Assembly (NCBI RefSeq): GCF_010119935.1
Contig: NZ_CP048209.1
Location: 5,249,501 to 5,313,500, forward strand
DNA from: Paenibacillus lycopersici
Lineage (GTDB): Bacteria > Bacillota > Bacilli > Paenibacillales > Paenibacillaceae
Direction: 5' to 3'
Length of the DNA: 64,000 nt
Below the pieces are notes generated by a model. The model was not told the origin of the DNA and made no database searches. It saw only the letters and a program-made list of their open reading frames with translations. The stretch's first letter is position 1; each line of letters opens with the position of its first letter. Positions 26,741 to 35,837 of this stretch are shown piece after piece. The position numbers and the translations under genes were made by a program.

Positions 26741-27853
26741 GTGCTTCAAGCCCGTGTAGCGGTCGCGCAGCTTATGCGCTTCCCGCATCGATTCCGCGAT
26801 CAGCGCATCCGTCAATCCGATCTCGCCGGGATCCGCCGGCCCGCCGGCCCGGCGCAGCCATGCCTGCAATTGCCCGCTCTCCGGCAGCCGGCCGAAGATG
26901 TCCGGGTACGCCTCGCCCAGCGCGTCGCGGTACAGCTTCGCGAGCATCACGGACGCGACGCCGACCTTGGCGCCGTGCAGCAGCTGCCTCCGCCCTTCCG
27001 CGATATACGCCATCTCCCAATGGTGCGACAGATGATGCTCGCCTCCGGAAGCCGGCCGCGAATGGCCGACGAGCAGCATCGACCAGCCTGACAGCAGCAG
27101 CGCCTCCATCAACACTTCGACGCCGCGCCGCGAGCCCGCCGCGATTTCATCCACCGTGTCCAGGCATTGCTGCAGCGCGCGCTCCGTAAGCTCGTACGCC
27201 AGCGGACAATAATGCTCGCCTGCCATCCGCTGCGAGAACCGCCAGTCGGCCAGCGAGGTGAACTTGCCGAGCATGTCCGCGAAGCCTGCCGCCGTCAGCC
27301 GCTGCGGCGCCGCCGCAAGCACGTCCAAGTCGGCGAAAATCGCCTCCGGCGCGATCGCCGGAACCGTCTGCTTGAAGCCGTCCGTAATGATCGGCGCGCC
27401 GACGGACGTGAAGCCGTCCACCGAAGCCGCCGTCGGAACGGAGATGAAGACGCGGCCCGTCTGGAAACAGGCGAAGCGAACCACGTCGTTGATCGTCCCC
27501 GAACCGACCGCGAGCACCGCCTCCGCGTCCCGTGGCGTTTCCAACAGCACCTGCACGATCGTCCGCTCGTCGGCGATCACGTCGCCTTGCCCGTTCGCCT
27601 TCAGACGGCATACGGCGCAGGCGATGCCCGCTTCCGCAAGCGACGCGGCAAGCCGTTCCCCGGCCGCGTTCCATGTATTGTCGTCGGCGACGAGCGCGAC
27701 GGACGCGAAGCCCCGCAGCCTTATATAAGGCGCGATCTTCGCAAGCGCCCCCGCCTCCAGCACGCCGTCCATGACGATCGGCGCGTGCACGATGCCCGCC
27801 GGCTGGCGGGCTGCCGCCTCGTTGATTTCATGTAAAGCCGCTTTGATTTCCAT
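26723..27853 (-). CDS. araM: sn-glycerol-1-phosphate dehydrogenase (AraM/EgsA)
   Basis: A 376-residue metal-dependent dehydrogenase. NAD(P)-binding GSGTINDVVRFACFQTG, then PTAASVDGFTS, and metal-ligand regions GFADMLGKFTSLADW, SGGEHHLSHHWEM and LLHGAKVGV are typical of AraM. It makes sn-glycerol 1-phosphate from dihydroxyacetone phosphate. I chose ATG 27853, 10 nt after AAAGGGG. In Bacillus subtilis araM lies in the arabinose operon; here it is 8 kb away and solitary. The stop codon lies in the last unit of the 26-bp array. Confidence 0.93.
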   Translation of the reverse strand: MEIKAALHEINEAAARQPAGIVHAPIVMDGVLEAGALAKIAPYIRLRGFASVALVADDNTWNAAGERLAASLAEAGIACAVCRLKANGQGDVIADERTIVQVLLETPRDAEAVLAVGSGTINDVVRFACFQTGRVFISVPTAASVDGFTSVGAPIITDGFKQTVPAIAPEAIFADLDVLAAAPQRLTAAGFADMLGKFTSLADWRFSQRMAGEHYCPLAYELTERALQQCLDTVDEIAAGSRRGVEVLMEALLLSGWSMLLVGHSRPASGGEHHLSHHWEMAYIAEGRRQLLHGAKVGVASVMLAKLYRDALGEAYPDIFGRLPESGQLQAWLRRAGGPADPGEIGLTDALIAESMREAHKLRDRYTGLKHLALRG

Positions 27854-28005
27854 GCCGCTTCCATCCCCTTTCATCGCAGCCGATGAACGGATTGATCTCC
27901 GCCGACCGGCATCCTCTTGCTTACCGTCATTTTAACACATCATGGCGATTGCAAGTCTCGCAGAATCGAGAGAGACAAGGACCCAATCGGGTTGCAGGCC
28001 CCGGA

Positions 28006-28014
28006 CATAAACTA
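28006..28014 (+). promoter_or_regulatory. Sigma-K-like -10 motif
   Basis: CATAAACTA fits CATANNNTA and lies 34 bp before the GT4 start. No AC is found at the proper -35 distance, so the match is only partial. Confidence 0.25.
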
Positions 28015-28047
28015 ATGATAAGTGTGTCCATAGGGAGGATAATGGCT

Positions 28048-29130
28048 ATGAAGCTGCTGTTCACGTACTTTATTCCGAGCGGAGGCATCGAGACGCTCAA
28101 TCGGCTGCGCTACCATGCCTTGCGCGCCGTCGGCATCGAGTCGCACGCCCTTTACCTGTGGAACGGCGCAGGAACGCAAAACATGGCGGACATTCCCCAT
28201 TTCGTGACGAATAACGATTTCGAAATCATCGACGTGCTGAAATCCGGCAGCTACGACGCCGTCATCGTCATCTGCGACCATCTCATGCTGCAGCGAATTC
28301 GCGGTCTCGGCTATAAAGGGCCTGTTCTGTACGAGGCCCAAGGCTTGGGCACGAGGGAGGACGCCATCGGAACGATCGCATTCGCCTCCACGTTCATTCG
28401 CGCCTACGCGCAGGGCGTCGTCAGCCCGCCGACCTCGCACATGATGGAGCTGTTCCAGCACTATCTCGGCGACTTCCCCCGATTCTACGTGCAGAACATG
28501 ATCGACACGCAGCAGTTCAGTCATCATGCCGCGCCGTGGCTGAACCCGGCAGGCGCCCCGATCCTCGGCTGGATCGGACGGCTGGAGCACAACAAGAACT
28601 GGCGGCTCTACCTCCGCATCCTCGCCGCGCTGGCAGCGAATCGGCCGGATTTGACCGGCTGGATATTCGAGGATGCGTTCATCGCCGGCCCAGGCGAGCG
28701 GGAGGCGTTCAACGCAATGGTCCAGGAGCTCGGTCTTCAGCAGCGACTCGTCGTCCGTTCCAATATGCCGCACAGCCATATGCCGTACTACTTGTCGGCC
28801 ATCGGCGATTCCGGCGGCATGCTGCTGTCGACCTCGTACGCCGAAGGGTTCGGCTATGCCGTCGCCGAGGCGATGAGCTGCCGCTGTCCCGTGCTGTCCA
28901 CGGACTCCGACGGCGTGCGGTGCTTCATCGACCATAACCGCACCGGGAAGTTCTTCGTCAGCCGCACCGTTCAGGAGGCCGTCGCCGAAGCGAACGAGCT
29001 GCTGGACAACCGCAGCCTTGCCGAACGCATGCGGACGAAGGCGCAGCAGCATATCCGGACGCATTTCTCGCCCGGACGCTACGCTGCCGATTTCATCAAC
29101 GTGCTCGCCGCGATCGGGCTTCACCGCTGA
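28048..29130 (+). CDS. GT4-family glycosyltransferase
   Basis: A 360-residue GT-B fold enzyme. The N-terminal part has the GG loop (FIPSGGIETLNRLRYHAL); the C-terminal donor domain has LGWIGRLEHNKNWRLYLRIL and the nucleotide-sugar motif SYAEGFGYAVAEAMSCRCPV. Two in-frame ATGs (28042, 28048) follow AGGGAGG; I took the second for spacing. It is followed by a GT2 gene 102 bp later on the same strand. The product is probably an extracellular or spore-surface polysaccharide, but the acceptor is unknown. Confidence 0.88.
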   Translation: MKLLFTYFIPSGGIETLNRLRYHALRAVGIESHALYLWNGAGTQNMADIPHFVTNNDFEIIDVLKSGSYDAVIVICDHLMLQRIRGLGYKGPVLYEAQGLGTREDAIGTIAFASTFIRAYAQGVVSPPTSHMMELFQHYLGDFPRFYVQNMIDTQQFSHHAAPWLNPAGAPILGWIGRLEHNKNWRLYLRILAALAANRPDLTGWIFEDAFIAGPGEREAFNAMVQELGLQQRLVVRSNMPHSHMPYYLSAIGDSGGMLLSTSYAEGFGYAVAEAMSCRCPVLSTDSDGVRCFIDHNRTGKFFVSRTVQEAVAEANELLDNRSLAERMRTKAQQHIRTHFSPGRYAADFINVLAAIGLHR

Positions 29131-29232
29131 AGACCGGCAAGTTGGACCGATGCACCGGAGCAATTGACCGTGTCGCGATCGCCCTGTCCTCATATAGTAT
29201 CAGGAGAGATTCGAAAGAAGAGGTGCACGAGC

Positions 29233-29949
29233 ATGCTGCCAAAAGTATCGATCATCATCCCGTTCTACAACGATCCTTACGTCGATCAAGCGATTGTGAG
29301 TGCCCTTTACCAGACGTACCCGAACGTGGAAATCATCGTCGTCGACGACGGTTCGACCCGGCATCAGGACAAAATCGCGCCATATCGCTCGCGCGTGTAC
29401 TATGTCGGCAAAGCGAACGGCGGCACAGGCAGCGCCCTGAACTACGGCTTCAACCTGGCATCCGGCAAATACATCGCCTGGCTCAGCTCCGACGATCGTT
29501 TTCTCACCGACAAAATCGCGAAGCAGGTCGCCTATATGGAGCAGACGGGCGCGCGGATCAGCCATACCGATTTCCACGTCATTAACGAGCATAACGCGAT
29601 CACGCAATACGGCGCAGGCGTCAAATACCCGTCGGCCAAAGCGTTCATCAGCGCCTTCCGCCACGGCTGCCCGGTCAACGGCTGCACGATCATGATGACC
29701 AGGGAGCTGTATAAAGGGATCGGCGGCTTCAACGAAGGACTCCCGTATACCCATGACTACGATTTGTGGATCCGCGTGCTCTTGTCGCGCGTGGATTTTC
29801 ATTATATCAACGAGCCGCTGACGCTCTATCGACGCCATTCCCAAATGGGTACCGTTCAGCATTTCGACACCATCTTGAACGAAGTCAGCCGCGTCAACCA
29901 TACCTATGCGACGCTGATGGATTCGCTGATCGCCCAGCTTCCGGGGTGA
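29233..29949 (+). CDS. GT2-family glycosyltransferase
   Basis: A 238-residue GT-A fold enzyme with KVSIIIPFYNDPYVDQAI, EIIVVDDGSTRHQD, nucleotide-binding WLSSDDRF and the GGFNEGLPYTHDYDLWIRVL acceptor-side motif. It is closely similar over its length to the GT2 encoded at 36869-37654, so the two are paralogues. The start follows AGAAGAGGTG. A CATATAGTA string (29191-29199) of the sigma-K -10 type lies upstream. Confidence 0.88.
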   Translation: MLPKVSIIIPFYNDPYVDQAIVSALYQTYPNVEIIVVDDGSTRHQDKIAPYRSRVYYVGKANGGTGSALNYGFNLASGKYIAWLSSDDRFLTDKIAKQVAYMEQTGARISHTDFHVINEHNAITQYGAGVKYPSAKAFISAFRHGCPVNGCTIMMTRELYKGIGGFNEGLPYTHDYDLWIRVLLSRVDFHYINEPLTLYRRHSQMGTVQHFDTILNEVSRVNHTYATLMDSLIAQLPG

Positions 29950-30026
29950 CCCGCGAACGCTTCGCCCGATCCGGGCGCAGGCGCAATGCGCTGACTTTCG
30001 CCATGCACCATAACCCGCTAATCCAT

Positions 30027-30135
30027 GCCCGGCTGCCGCTTGCAGCCGGGCTTAACCGCGTGTGCCGGATAAACGCAAATCCGCCGCGCCCCGCCCTTCG
30101 TCTGCCGTCGTCGCAGGAAGGGGAGCACGGCGGAT
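30027..30135. terminator. Two inverted repeats between convergent genes
   Basis: GCCCGGCTG (30027-30035) pairs with 30043-30051, and ATCCGCCG (30079-30086) pairs with 30128-30135. They lie between the convergent GT2 and amj genes and probably end both transcripts, although neither has a T-run. Confidence 0.5.
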
Positions 30136-30153
30136 CATCGTTCATTGCGCCAG

Positions 30154-30945
30154 CTAGATGATTTGTACGAAATACCCGATTACATAAGCGGCCGGCAAAA
30201 GAATCAGCTGCGCGAGCATCGTACCGAAGAACCGGGTCGTCATGAGGACAACATAGATTTTGCCGAGCTTCGTGCGGTATTCCGCATTGCTGAGCGCCTT
30301 GTCGGTGATGAGGCCAAGCTGCGGATCGATGAAGATCGTCAAGAGGATCGTGGCGATGCCGTTGATAATGCCGGACGCTTGCGAGGCCGTCGTGCTGACA
30401 TGCGGGAACAGATGCGCCGCATAGAGCGCGGCCAGCACACCGACGGTATAGAATGACGTGACGAGCATGCTGAGCACCATGAACGTCTTCGAGATGCCCA
30501 AGTACCGGAAGCGGCTGAGCCGCAGCCGGGGCATGCGAATGTAATACCGGGTGTTTTTGAGCTGGCCGATCGTCACGCTCGAAATCATTTTCGGCACCGA
30601 ACCGGCGACCTCCAGCTTTGAGATCATGCGGCCGAACAGGCTCACGCAGGTCGGGAACAGTATAATCGCGATCAGCGTGCCGACCGACGAAGCCAGCAGC
30701 GTCACGCGCAAATAATGCAGCATCGGGAAGGATGGATGCGTCCGCCCGTAATCGACGAACTTGGCCGCTATCGGCCCCTGCACCATATTCGCCGTCCGCG
30801 AGACGAGCACGATGATCCCGGTCAACGACAAGGCGACGGCGATCTTATTCAGCCGGACGCCCGCAAGCCGAACGGCATACGACAGCGTCTCGGCCGTGTG
30901 AATGATCGTCGTCATGGCGAACACGATCCACAGATTGGTCAGCAA
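30154..30945 (-). CDS. amj: Amj-family lipid II flippase
   Basis: A 263-residue multi-pass membrane protein. HTAETLSYAVRLAGVRLNKI and ALSLTGIIVLVSRTANMVQG near the N-terminus match Bacillus subtilis Amj (YdaH), the alternate flippase that moves lipid II across the membrane. I chose TTG 30945 because AAGAGGAG lies 8 nt upstream, which gives the family length; the frame extends farther upstream with no family similarity. It may also serve lipid-linked surface-polymer precursors, but that is speculation. Confidence 0.88.
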   Translation of the reverse strand: MLTNLWIVFAMTTIIHTAETLSYAVRLAGVRLNKIAVALSLTGIIVLVSRTANMVQGPIAAKFVDYGRTHPSFPMLHYLRVTLLASSVGTLIAIILFPTCVSLFGRMISKLEVAGSVPKMISSVTIGQLKNTRYYIRMPRLRLSRFRYLGISKTFMVLSMLVTSFYTVGVLAALYAAHLFPHVSTTASQASGIINGIATILLTIFIDPQLGLITDKALSNAEYRTKLGKIYVVLMTTRFFGTMLAQLILLPAAYVIGYFVQII

Positions 30946-31076
30946 GCGCGCAGCTCCTCTTCCGGAAGGGTACACACGAGTTTCGCTTGGGATGGCCTGC
31001 AGCCGGGATGGGACTGCGCTCGCGGCCTCCGCTCCGGCCAATTTGGCTCTCTTAGTCGTTATAGCAACAAACGTCG

Positions 31077-32006
31077 TCAGTCGAATAGCGCCGTCGACAA
31101 ATACCGCTCTCCCGTATCCGGCAGCAGCACGACGATCGTTTTGCCCTTGTTCTCCGGGCGTTTGGCCAACGCGACGGCCGCGCATGCCGCGGCTCCCGAA
31201 GAGATGCCGACGAGCAGCCCTTCCGTCTTGGCCAGCGCTTTCGCCGCTTCAATCGCTTCCTCGTTGTGAACCGGCAGAATCTCGTCGACCACGTCGCGGT
31301 TGAAATTGCCGGGCACGAAGCCGGCGCCGATGCCCTGAATCGCATGGCTGCCCTTCTGGCCGCCGGCAAGCACCTGCGAATCGTAAGGCTCGACCGCGAC
31401 GATGTGGACGGACGGCTTCTTCGCCTTCAGCGCCTCGCCTACGCCCGATATCGTGCCGCCCGTGCCGACGCCGGCCACGAATATATCGACGGCGCCGTCC
31501 GTGTCCCGCCAAATCTCCTCGGCCGTCGTCCGTTTATGAACCTCCGGGTTCGCGGGATTCTCGAACTGCTGCGGAATGAACGAATGCGGAATTTCGGCCG
31601 CCAGCTGCTCGGCCTTCTTAATCGCCCCCGCCATGCCTTCGATCGCAGGCGTCAGAATCAGCTCCGCGCCGAGCGCCGTCAGCAGCTTCCGACGCTCCAT
31701 GCTGAAGCTCTCCGGCAGCACGATGATAAGCCGGTAGCCCAGCGCCGCGGCCGCGAAAGCAAGACCGACGCCCGTATTGCCGCTCGTCGGCTCGATGATG
31801 ACGGAGTCCGGCTTCAGCAGCCCGCGCTCCTCCGCATCCTTGATCATCGCGTAGCCGATGCGGTCCTTCACGCTGCCGGCCGGGTTGAAATATTCCAGTT
31901 TGGCGACGATCGTCGCCTGCGCCCCCTGCTTCTCGCTGAAATTCGCGATTTCCAGCATAGGCGTATTTCCGATCAGATCGGTTATTTTTTTTGCGATGCC
32001 AGCCAT
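31077..32006 (-). CDS. cysK: Cysteine synthase (O-acetylserine sulfhydrylase)
   Basis: A 309-residue PLP enzyme of normal CysK length. PLP lysine K47 lies in [37 protein letters not shown] and [11 protein letters not shown] are the phosphate and substrate loops. It makes L-cysteine from O-acetylserine and sulfide. Ribosome site AGGAGG; no S-box or T-box fits into the 47-bp gap upstream, so it is probably co-transcribed with the GNAT gene before it. Confidence 0.97.
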   Translation of the reverse strand: MAGIAKKITDLIGNTPMLEIANFSEKQGAQATIVAKLEYFNPAGSVKDRIGYAMIKDAEERGLLKPDSVIIEPTSGNTGVGLAFAAAALGYRLIIVLPESFSMERRKLLTALGAELILTPAIEGMAGAIKKAEQLAAEIPHSFIPQQFENPANPEVHKRTTAEEIWRDTDGAVDIFVAGVGTGGTISGVGEALKAKKPSVHIVAVEPYDSQVLAGGQKGSHAIQGIGAGFVPGNFNRDVVDEILPVHNEEAIEAAKALAKTEGLLVGISSGAAACAAVALAKRPENKGKTIVVLLPDTGERYLSTALFD

Positions 32007-32053
32007 GGTTAATGACCTCCTGTGTGGTTCTCTCTACTTCAACTATCCTCGCC

Positions 32054-32512
32054 TTAGAGCCGCTTCTCGAAACATACGCTCGACGGACAAGCGATGTATT
32101 CGCCGAACGGCTCGATCGCCGCGTAACCGTTCTTCTTGTAGAACGCGACCGCTTCGACCTGCGGATCTCCCGTTTCCAGGCGGATCGCCGCGTACCGGCG
32201 CGCCCTGGCCTTCTCTTCCAGATACCGAAGGATCCGGCCGGCGATGCCCCGGTTGCGATACGCCGGATCGACGTAGAACCGTTTCAGCTCCGTCGACGTC
32301 TCGTCGATTTCCTTGATCGCGCCGCAGCCGGCGGGCTTCCCGTCTACGTAAGCGACGACGAAATGAATACCGGACAGCCCGGGGTCGTCCAAATCGACGA
32401 CGAACACTTCCACCGGCGGATACAAATCGTACAAATACGCATCCAGCCGTTCGATCAGCTGCAGCAAATCGGGGTTAGTTATCTCTACGTCTCTCAGCAC
32501 CGGTTCATTCAT
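32054..32512 (-). CDS. GNAT-family N-acetyltransferase
   Basis: A 152-residue GNAT with GAIKEIDETSTELKRFYVDP and the acetyl-CoA P-loop YRNRGIAGRIL, then ETGDPQVEAVAFYKKNGY. The start at 32512 follows AGGAGCAGAG. It is one of three GNAT genes within 2.3 kb. Substrate unknown. Confidence 0.88.
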   Translation of the reverse strand: MNEPVLRDVEITNPDLLQLIERLDAYLYDLYPPVEVFVVDLDDPGLSGIHFVVAYVDGKPAGCGAIKEIDETSTELKRFYVDPAYRNRGIAGRILRYLEEKARARRYAAIRLETGDPQVEAVAFYKKNGYAAIEPFGEYIACPSSVCFEKRL

Positions 32513-32647
32513 GTTCTCTGCTCCTTGTCCAGCCTGCCGCTTCTTGATGTCGGTCCTTGATGCCAATCGCTTGATGCCGGAGTCTCCATGTCGGGCTTCA
32601 TGTGGGGTTACTTGTCGGGTTTCGTGTTCAGCTGCCGTTTGTCCGCC

Positions 32648-33229
32648 TCACGGCGCCAGCCATCGGTTCACTCGATCGATCCAAGCCTCTCGTTCATCCG
32701 CGAGCAGGCCATGCCATCCGGCCCGTTCGGCGGCGGCGGCGTTCTTGCGCTGGTCGTCGACGTACAGTACGGGGTCGGCCGGGTCAAGCTTCCGAAGCAG
32801 CCGCTCGAAAATCGCATCGGACGGCTTGAGGGCGCCCGCCTCGCTCGAAATGACGACATGCCGCACATAAGGCCGTATCGGCGCCAAACAAGGCGAAAGC
32901 CACTCCGCGCGGTGGTTGCTCAGAATATGAACATCCGCCAGCCGGCTCCACGCCGGGATGCATTGAAACGCCGGCAACGGCCGGATGGCGCGCCTCAGGC
33001 ATTCCCTGGCCTCCCGCTCGGGCAAGCCGGGGCAGGACCCGCCCAGCCAGCGCCAGAAGTCCGCTTCCGGCAAGCTTCCGCTCCAGAACCCGTCGCGGAT
33101 TTCGGCCGCGAAGGCCGCTTTGACGTCCGCATGAGGCCTGCCTGACGCCTCGCCGATCAGTGTCCAGAACAGGGTCAGGTTCGTAATAACGACGCCCCCG
33201 GCATCCAGGACGAGCTGCTTTCGGCTCAT
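32648..33229 (-). CDS. HAD-superfamily hydrolase
   Basis: A 193-residue HAD protein. Motif I is LDAGGVVI (the DxGGV form seen in many YihX-like hydrolases), motif II HILSNHRAEW, motif III a Lys in SSEAGALKPSDAIFERLL, motif IV VLYVDDQRKN. Its ATG overlaps the stop of the upstream GNAT gene as ATGA, so the two are translationally coupled. Substrate unknown. Confidence 0.88.
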   Translation of the reverse strand: MSRKQLVLDAGGVVITNLTLFWTLIGEASGRPHADVKAAFAAEIRDGFWSGSLPEADFWRWLGGSCPGLPEREARECLRRAIRPLPAFQCIPAWSRLADVHILSNHRAEWLSPCLAPIRPYVRHVVISSEAGALKPSDAIFERLLRKLDPADPVLYVDDQRKNAAAAERAGWHGLLADEREAWIDRVNRWLAP

Positions 33230-33759
33230 CGCAGCCCGCTGTCCAAACGTTTGCGCATGACGTACCAAGCATCCGTGCGATCCGGGTATTCGCCCTGCGA
33301 CATCGCTTCATAGCCCATGCCGAGGTAGAACGGGACGTTCTTCGGCACCGACAGGCGGACGCCGATTCGCGTCTCGGCATATCCGCGGCTGACGGCGACC
33401 CGCTCCGCCGCTTCCATGAGCGCCGTCCCCATCCCCATTCCTCTCGCATGGGGCGTAACGGCAAGCCTGCCGATGTACATATAGTCCGCGGCAAAATCCA
33501 CCTGCACGGAGCCCGCCGCATCGCCATTGAGCCAGGCCAGCAGCGCGCCGCCGCCGCGCCGGAACTTCGCTTCGATATCGGCGACTTCCTCCAGCAGGGC
33601 GCCGGAAGGCGGGACCATCCGGTCCCGGAATTGTTCGAACGCCTCGCGCATGACCCGGTGAACGATCGGGATCTCATCCGCCTCCGCCGGCCGGATGACG
33701 AAGCTCGCTGCGCCTGCCGCTTCCGCCGAATCGCGCGGTACCGTATTTTCCTCCCCCAT
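33226..33759 (-). CDS. GNAT-family N-acetyltransferase
   Basis: A 177-residue GNAT: VIRPAEADEIPIVHRVMREA, then RLAVTPHARGMGMGTALMEA as the acetyl-CoA loop and VPFYLGMGYEAM. I chose ATG 33759, 6 nt after GGGGGG. Coupled to the HAD gene downstream. Substrate unknown. Confidence 0.88.
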   Translation of the reverse strand: MGEENTVPRDSAEAAGAASFVIRPAEADEIPIVHRVMREAFEQFRDRMVPPSGALLEEVADIEAKFRRGGGALLAWLNGDAAGSVQVDFAADYMYIGRLAVTPHARGMGMGTALMEAAERVAVSRGYAETRIGVRLSVPKNVPFYLGMGYEAMSQGEYPDRTDAWYVMRKRLDSGLR

Positions 33760-33791
33760 GGCCTTCCCCCCGCCTCTCTTCCGATTCACCG

Positions 33792-34352
33792 TTAGGGAAT
33801 CATCGCGAAAATATACGTATCCCGAACCCGCGACCCGTCCGCCGACAGGTCCTCGTTGCGAAGCGTGCCCTCATGCCAGTAACCGAGCCGCATCGGAATG
33901 GCCTGGCTGCGCTCGTTCAAGGCGTCGACGCGAATCTCCACCCGCCGCGCGAGCAGTTCCGTGAACGCGAACACCGTAATGCCCTGCACCGCTTCCGTCA
34001 TGTAGCCCTTGCCGCTCTGCCGCGTATCGATCCAGTAGCCGATCTCGAACTTGCGCACGTTCCAATTCGGATTGTGCAAGCCGGAAGAGCCGACGAATTG
34101 GCCGCTCGCCTTATCGAAGATGAGCAGCCGCATGTCTTCCCGCTGTACGAATCTGGCGTACGCGTTGCGCAAATTCGCCTCTACTTCCTCCTCGACCGGC
34201 TCCTGCTGGGCAAATGGCAGCCAGGGCTGCAGTTCTTTCAGCGAAGCCTTCATCGCTTCGCATACGACGCGTCCGTCCCCGGGACGGGGGACGCGGATGA
34301 GCAGCCGCTCCGTTTCGAATTGCGTCGGAATATCAAGCAGCACCGGGTTCAT
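33792..34352 (-). CDS. RimJ/RimL-type GNAT acetyltransferase
   Basis: A 186-residue GNAT: PTQFETERLLIRVPRPGDG, EIGYWIDTRQSGKGYMTEAV and VDALNERSQAIPMRLGYWHE are the RimJ/L signature, so the target may be a protein N-terminus or a small amine. Ribosome site AGGAGG. It starts the three-gene GNAT-GNAT-HAD run (33 bp to the next start). Confidence 0.9.
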   Translation of the reverse strand: MNPVLLDIPTQFETERLLIRVPRPGDGRVVCEAMKASLKELQPWLPFAQQEPVEEEVEANLRNAYARFVQREDMRLLIFDKASGQFVGSSGLHNPNWNVRKFEIGYWIDTRQSGKGYMTEAVQGITVFAFTELLARRVEIRVDALNERSQAIPMRLGYWHEGTLRNEDLSADGSRVRDTYIFAMIP

Positions 34353-34401
34353 CGGGTTTCCTCCTGAATAAGCGTATTTATCCTACCACACTAGCATTCG
34401 G

Positions 34402-34432
34402 CAGCTCGTTCACCAAGCCGCCGAAGCTGCCG
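34402..34432. terminator. Inverted repeat after the UvrC-like gene
   Basis: TTCGGCAGCT and AGCTGCCGAA form a stem between the UvrC-like stop (34455) and the downstream GNAT start. No T-run follows, so function is uncertain. Confidence 0.4.
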
Positions 34433-34454
34433 AAGCCGCTTAAGGCCAGCTTCT

Positions 34455-35666
34455 TCATTCGCTGCCCTTGCGGTACTCGTAGTTCTGCCTGCACAGCTGC
34501 AGCAGCTCGTGCTTCAAGCCGCGTTTCGGCTGCGTAATGCGCAGGCCGGGGGCTTGTCCTTCGCCCGGACGGCGCAACGCCCTGCGCACCGCGGAGGGGT
34601 CCGCGATACGATTGACGATCAGCTCGTCCGGCTTCGTCTCCGTCCTGTACCGCTGGATGAGGAACCGGTCGCAGGCCGTCTCCGCGAATCCCCGCTCCAG
34701 CTCGTGAAGCTGGAAATCACGCAGCATGCCCTGCTGCACCTTCGCGATCATGACGCCTTCGCTGCCGAAATAGAGCACTTCCTGGTTCAGATTCGTTTCC
34801 CGGTCGACGATCTGGCGCTCCGGCGTCTTCTCCAAAATGCGGATATGCTCCAGCATGTTCTGGGCCTTCTCGAATTTCAGCTGCTCCGCGTACAGGGTCA
34901 TCTGGCTGTACATGCGCGCGATCAGCGCATCCTTCGTGCCGCCGAACAGCAGCTCGCTCAGCCGCTTCGCGTCCTCCGCATACGCTTCCTCGGTGATGTG
35001 GCCTTCGCAGATGCCGCTGCATCTGCCGATATGGTAGAGCAGGCAAGCGCGTTTCGGCAGCACCGCGCACGAACGAAGCTTATAATGGTCCGCCAGAAAC
35101 TCCAGCAGCTCCGTGCGGAATCTGGCGTTCTGGAACGGGCCGAACCGCTTCGGCTCGCAGGCCGCCGCTTTCGCGACGCCCTTCGCGGCCGCTCGGCTCG
35201 CTTCCCGCTTCCCCGCTGCCTTCCGCCCGCCTTGCGGCTGCTCCGCATCGCTTCCATCGGCCGCGGCTGCCTCCGCCTGGCCCGCTTCCGGCGCCCGCCG
35301 GTCCCGGTAATGAACCGTCAGCCGCGGAATGCGCTCCCCCGTCAGCTCCAAATACGCATACCCGCTGTTATCCTTCTTGAGCGCTCGATTATAGGGCGGC
35401 TTGTGGATTTTGATCAAATTGTTCTCCAGCAGCAAGCTCTCCGTCTCATTGTTGACGAGAATGACCTCGATGCTCGCAATCCGCGCGACGAGCTCGCTGA
35501 TTCGCTTGCGGTCGTGGCGCCCCGTGAAATACGAGCGCAGCCGGCTTCGCAGCTTCTTCGACTTGCCGACGTACAGCAGCAGTCCGGATGCGTCCCGCAT
35601 CAAGTAGCAGCCCGGCTTCTCCGGATAATCGCCGGCCTTGAACGCGAACGGCGCAGCAGCATCCAT
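34455..35666 (-). CDS. UvrC-like GIY-YIG nuclease lacking the C-terminal half
   Basis: A 403-residue protein. It has a GIY-YIG domain (GCYLMRDASGLLLYVGKS at about 19-36, then RIASIEVILVNNETESLLLE), the UvrC-type Cys region KRACLLYHIGRCSGICEG and a UvrB-binding UVR helix (AEQLKFEKAQNMLEHIRILE). The UvrC endonuclease domain and the tandem helix-hairpin-helix are missing; full UvrC is about 600 residues. A basic Ala/Lys/Arg/Gln insert (about 123-169) interrupts the GIY-YIG to Cys-region junction. Probably a Cho-like accessory incision nuclease. I chose ATG 35666; GGAGGTG lies 11-17 nt upstream. Confidence 0.85.
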   Translation of the reverse strand: MDAAAPFAFKAGDYPEKPGCYLMRDASGLLLYVGKSKKLRSRLRSYFTGRHDRKRISELVARIASIEVILVNNETESLLLENNLIKIHKPPYNRALKKDNSGYAYLELTGERIPRLTVHYRDRRAPEAGQAEAAAADGSDAEQPQGGRKAAGKREASRAAAKGVAKAAACEPKRFGPFQNARFRTELLEFLADHYKLRSCAVLPKRACLLYHIGRCSGICEGHITEEAYAEDAKRLSELLFGGTKDALIARMYSQMTLYAEQLKFEKAQNMLEHIRILEKTPERQIVDRETNLNQEVLYFGSEGVMIAKVQQGMLRDFQLHELERGFAETACDRFLIQRYRTETKPDELIVNRIADPSAVRRALRRPGEGQAPGLRITQPKRGLKHELLQLCRQNYEYRKGSE

Positions 35667-35837
35667 CTCCGTCCCGACACCTCCGACGAGCCGGCGGCAC
35701 AGGCCGCGGCTCCAAACATTCGTTCCTAGACTATCATTGTACTGCCGGCGCATGCTTTTGAAAAGAAGCCGGAGCCGCGAAAACCCGGGAATCTGGAAAA
35801 ATATGTGCTATACTATCGGCAAACGAAAGGAGTGGTT

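Noticed and set aside
26443-27189. 248-codon plus-strand frame over the 26-bp array
   Set aside because: The product is a repeat of Ala/Arg/Pro/Leu caused by the array, and it runs into the antisense of araM.
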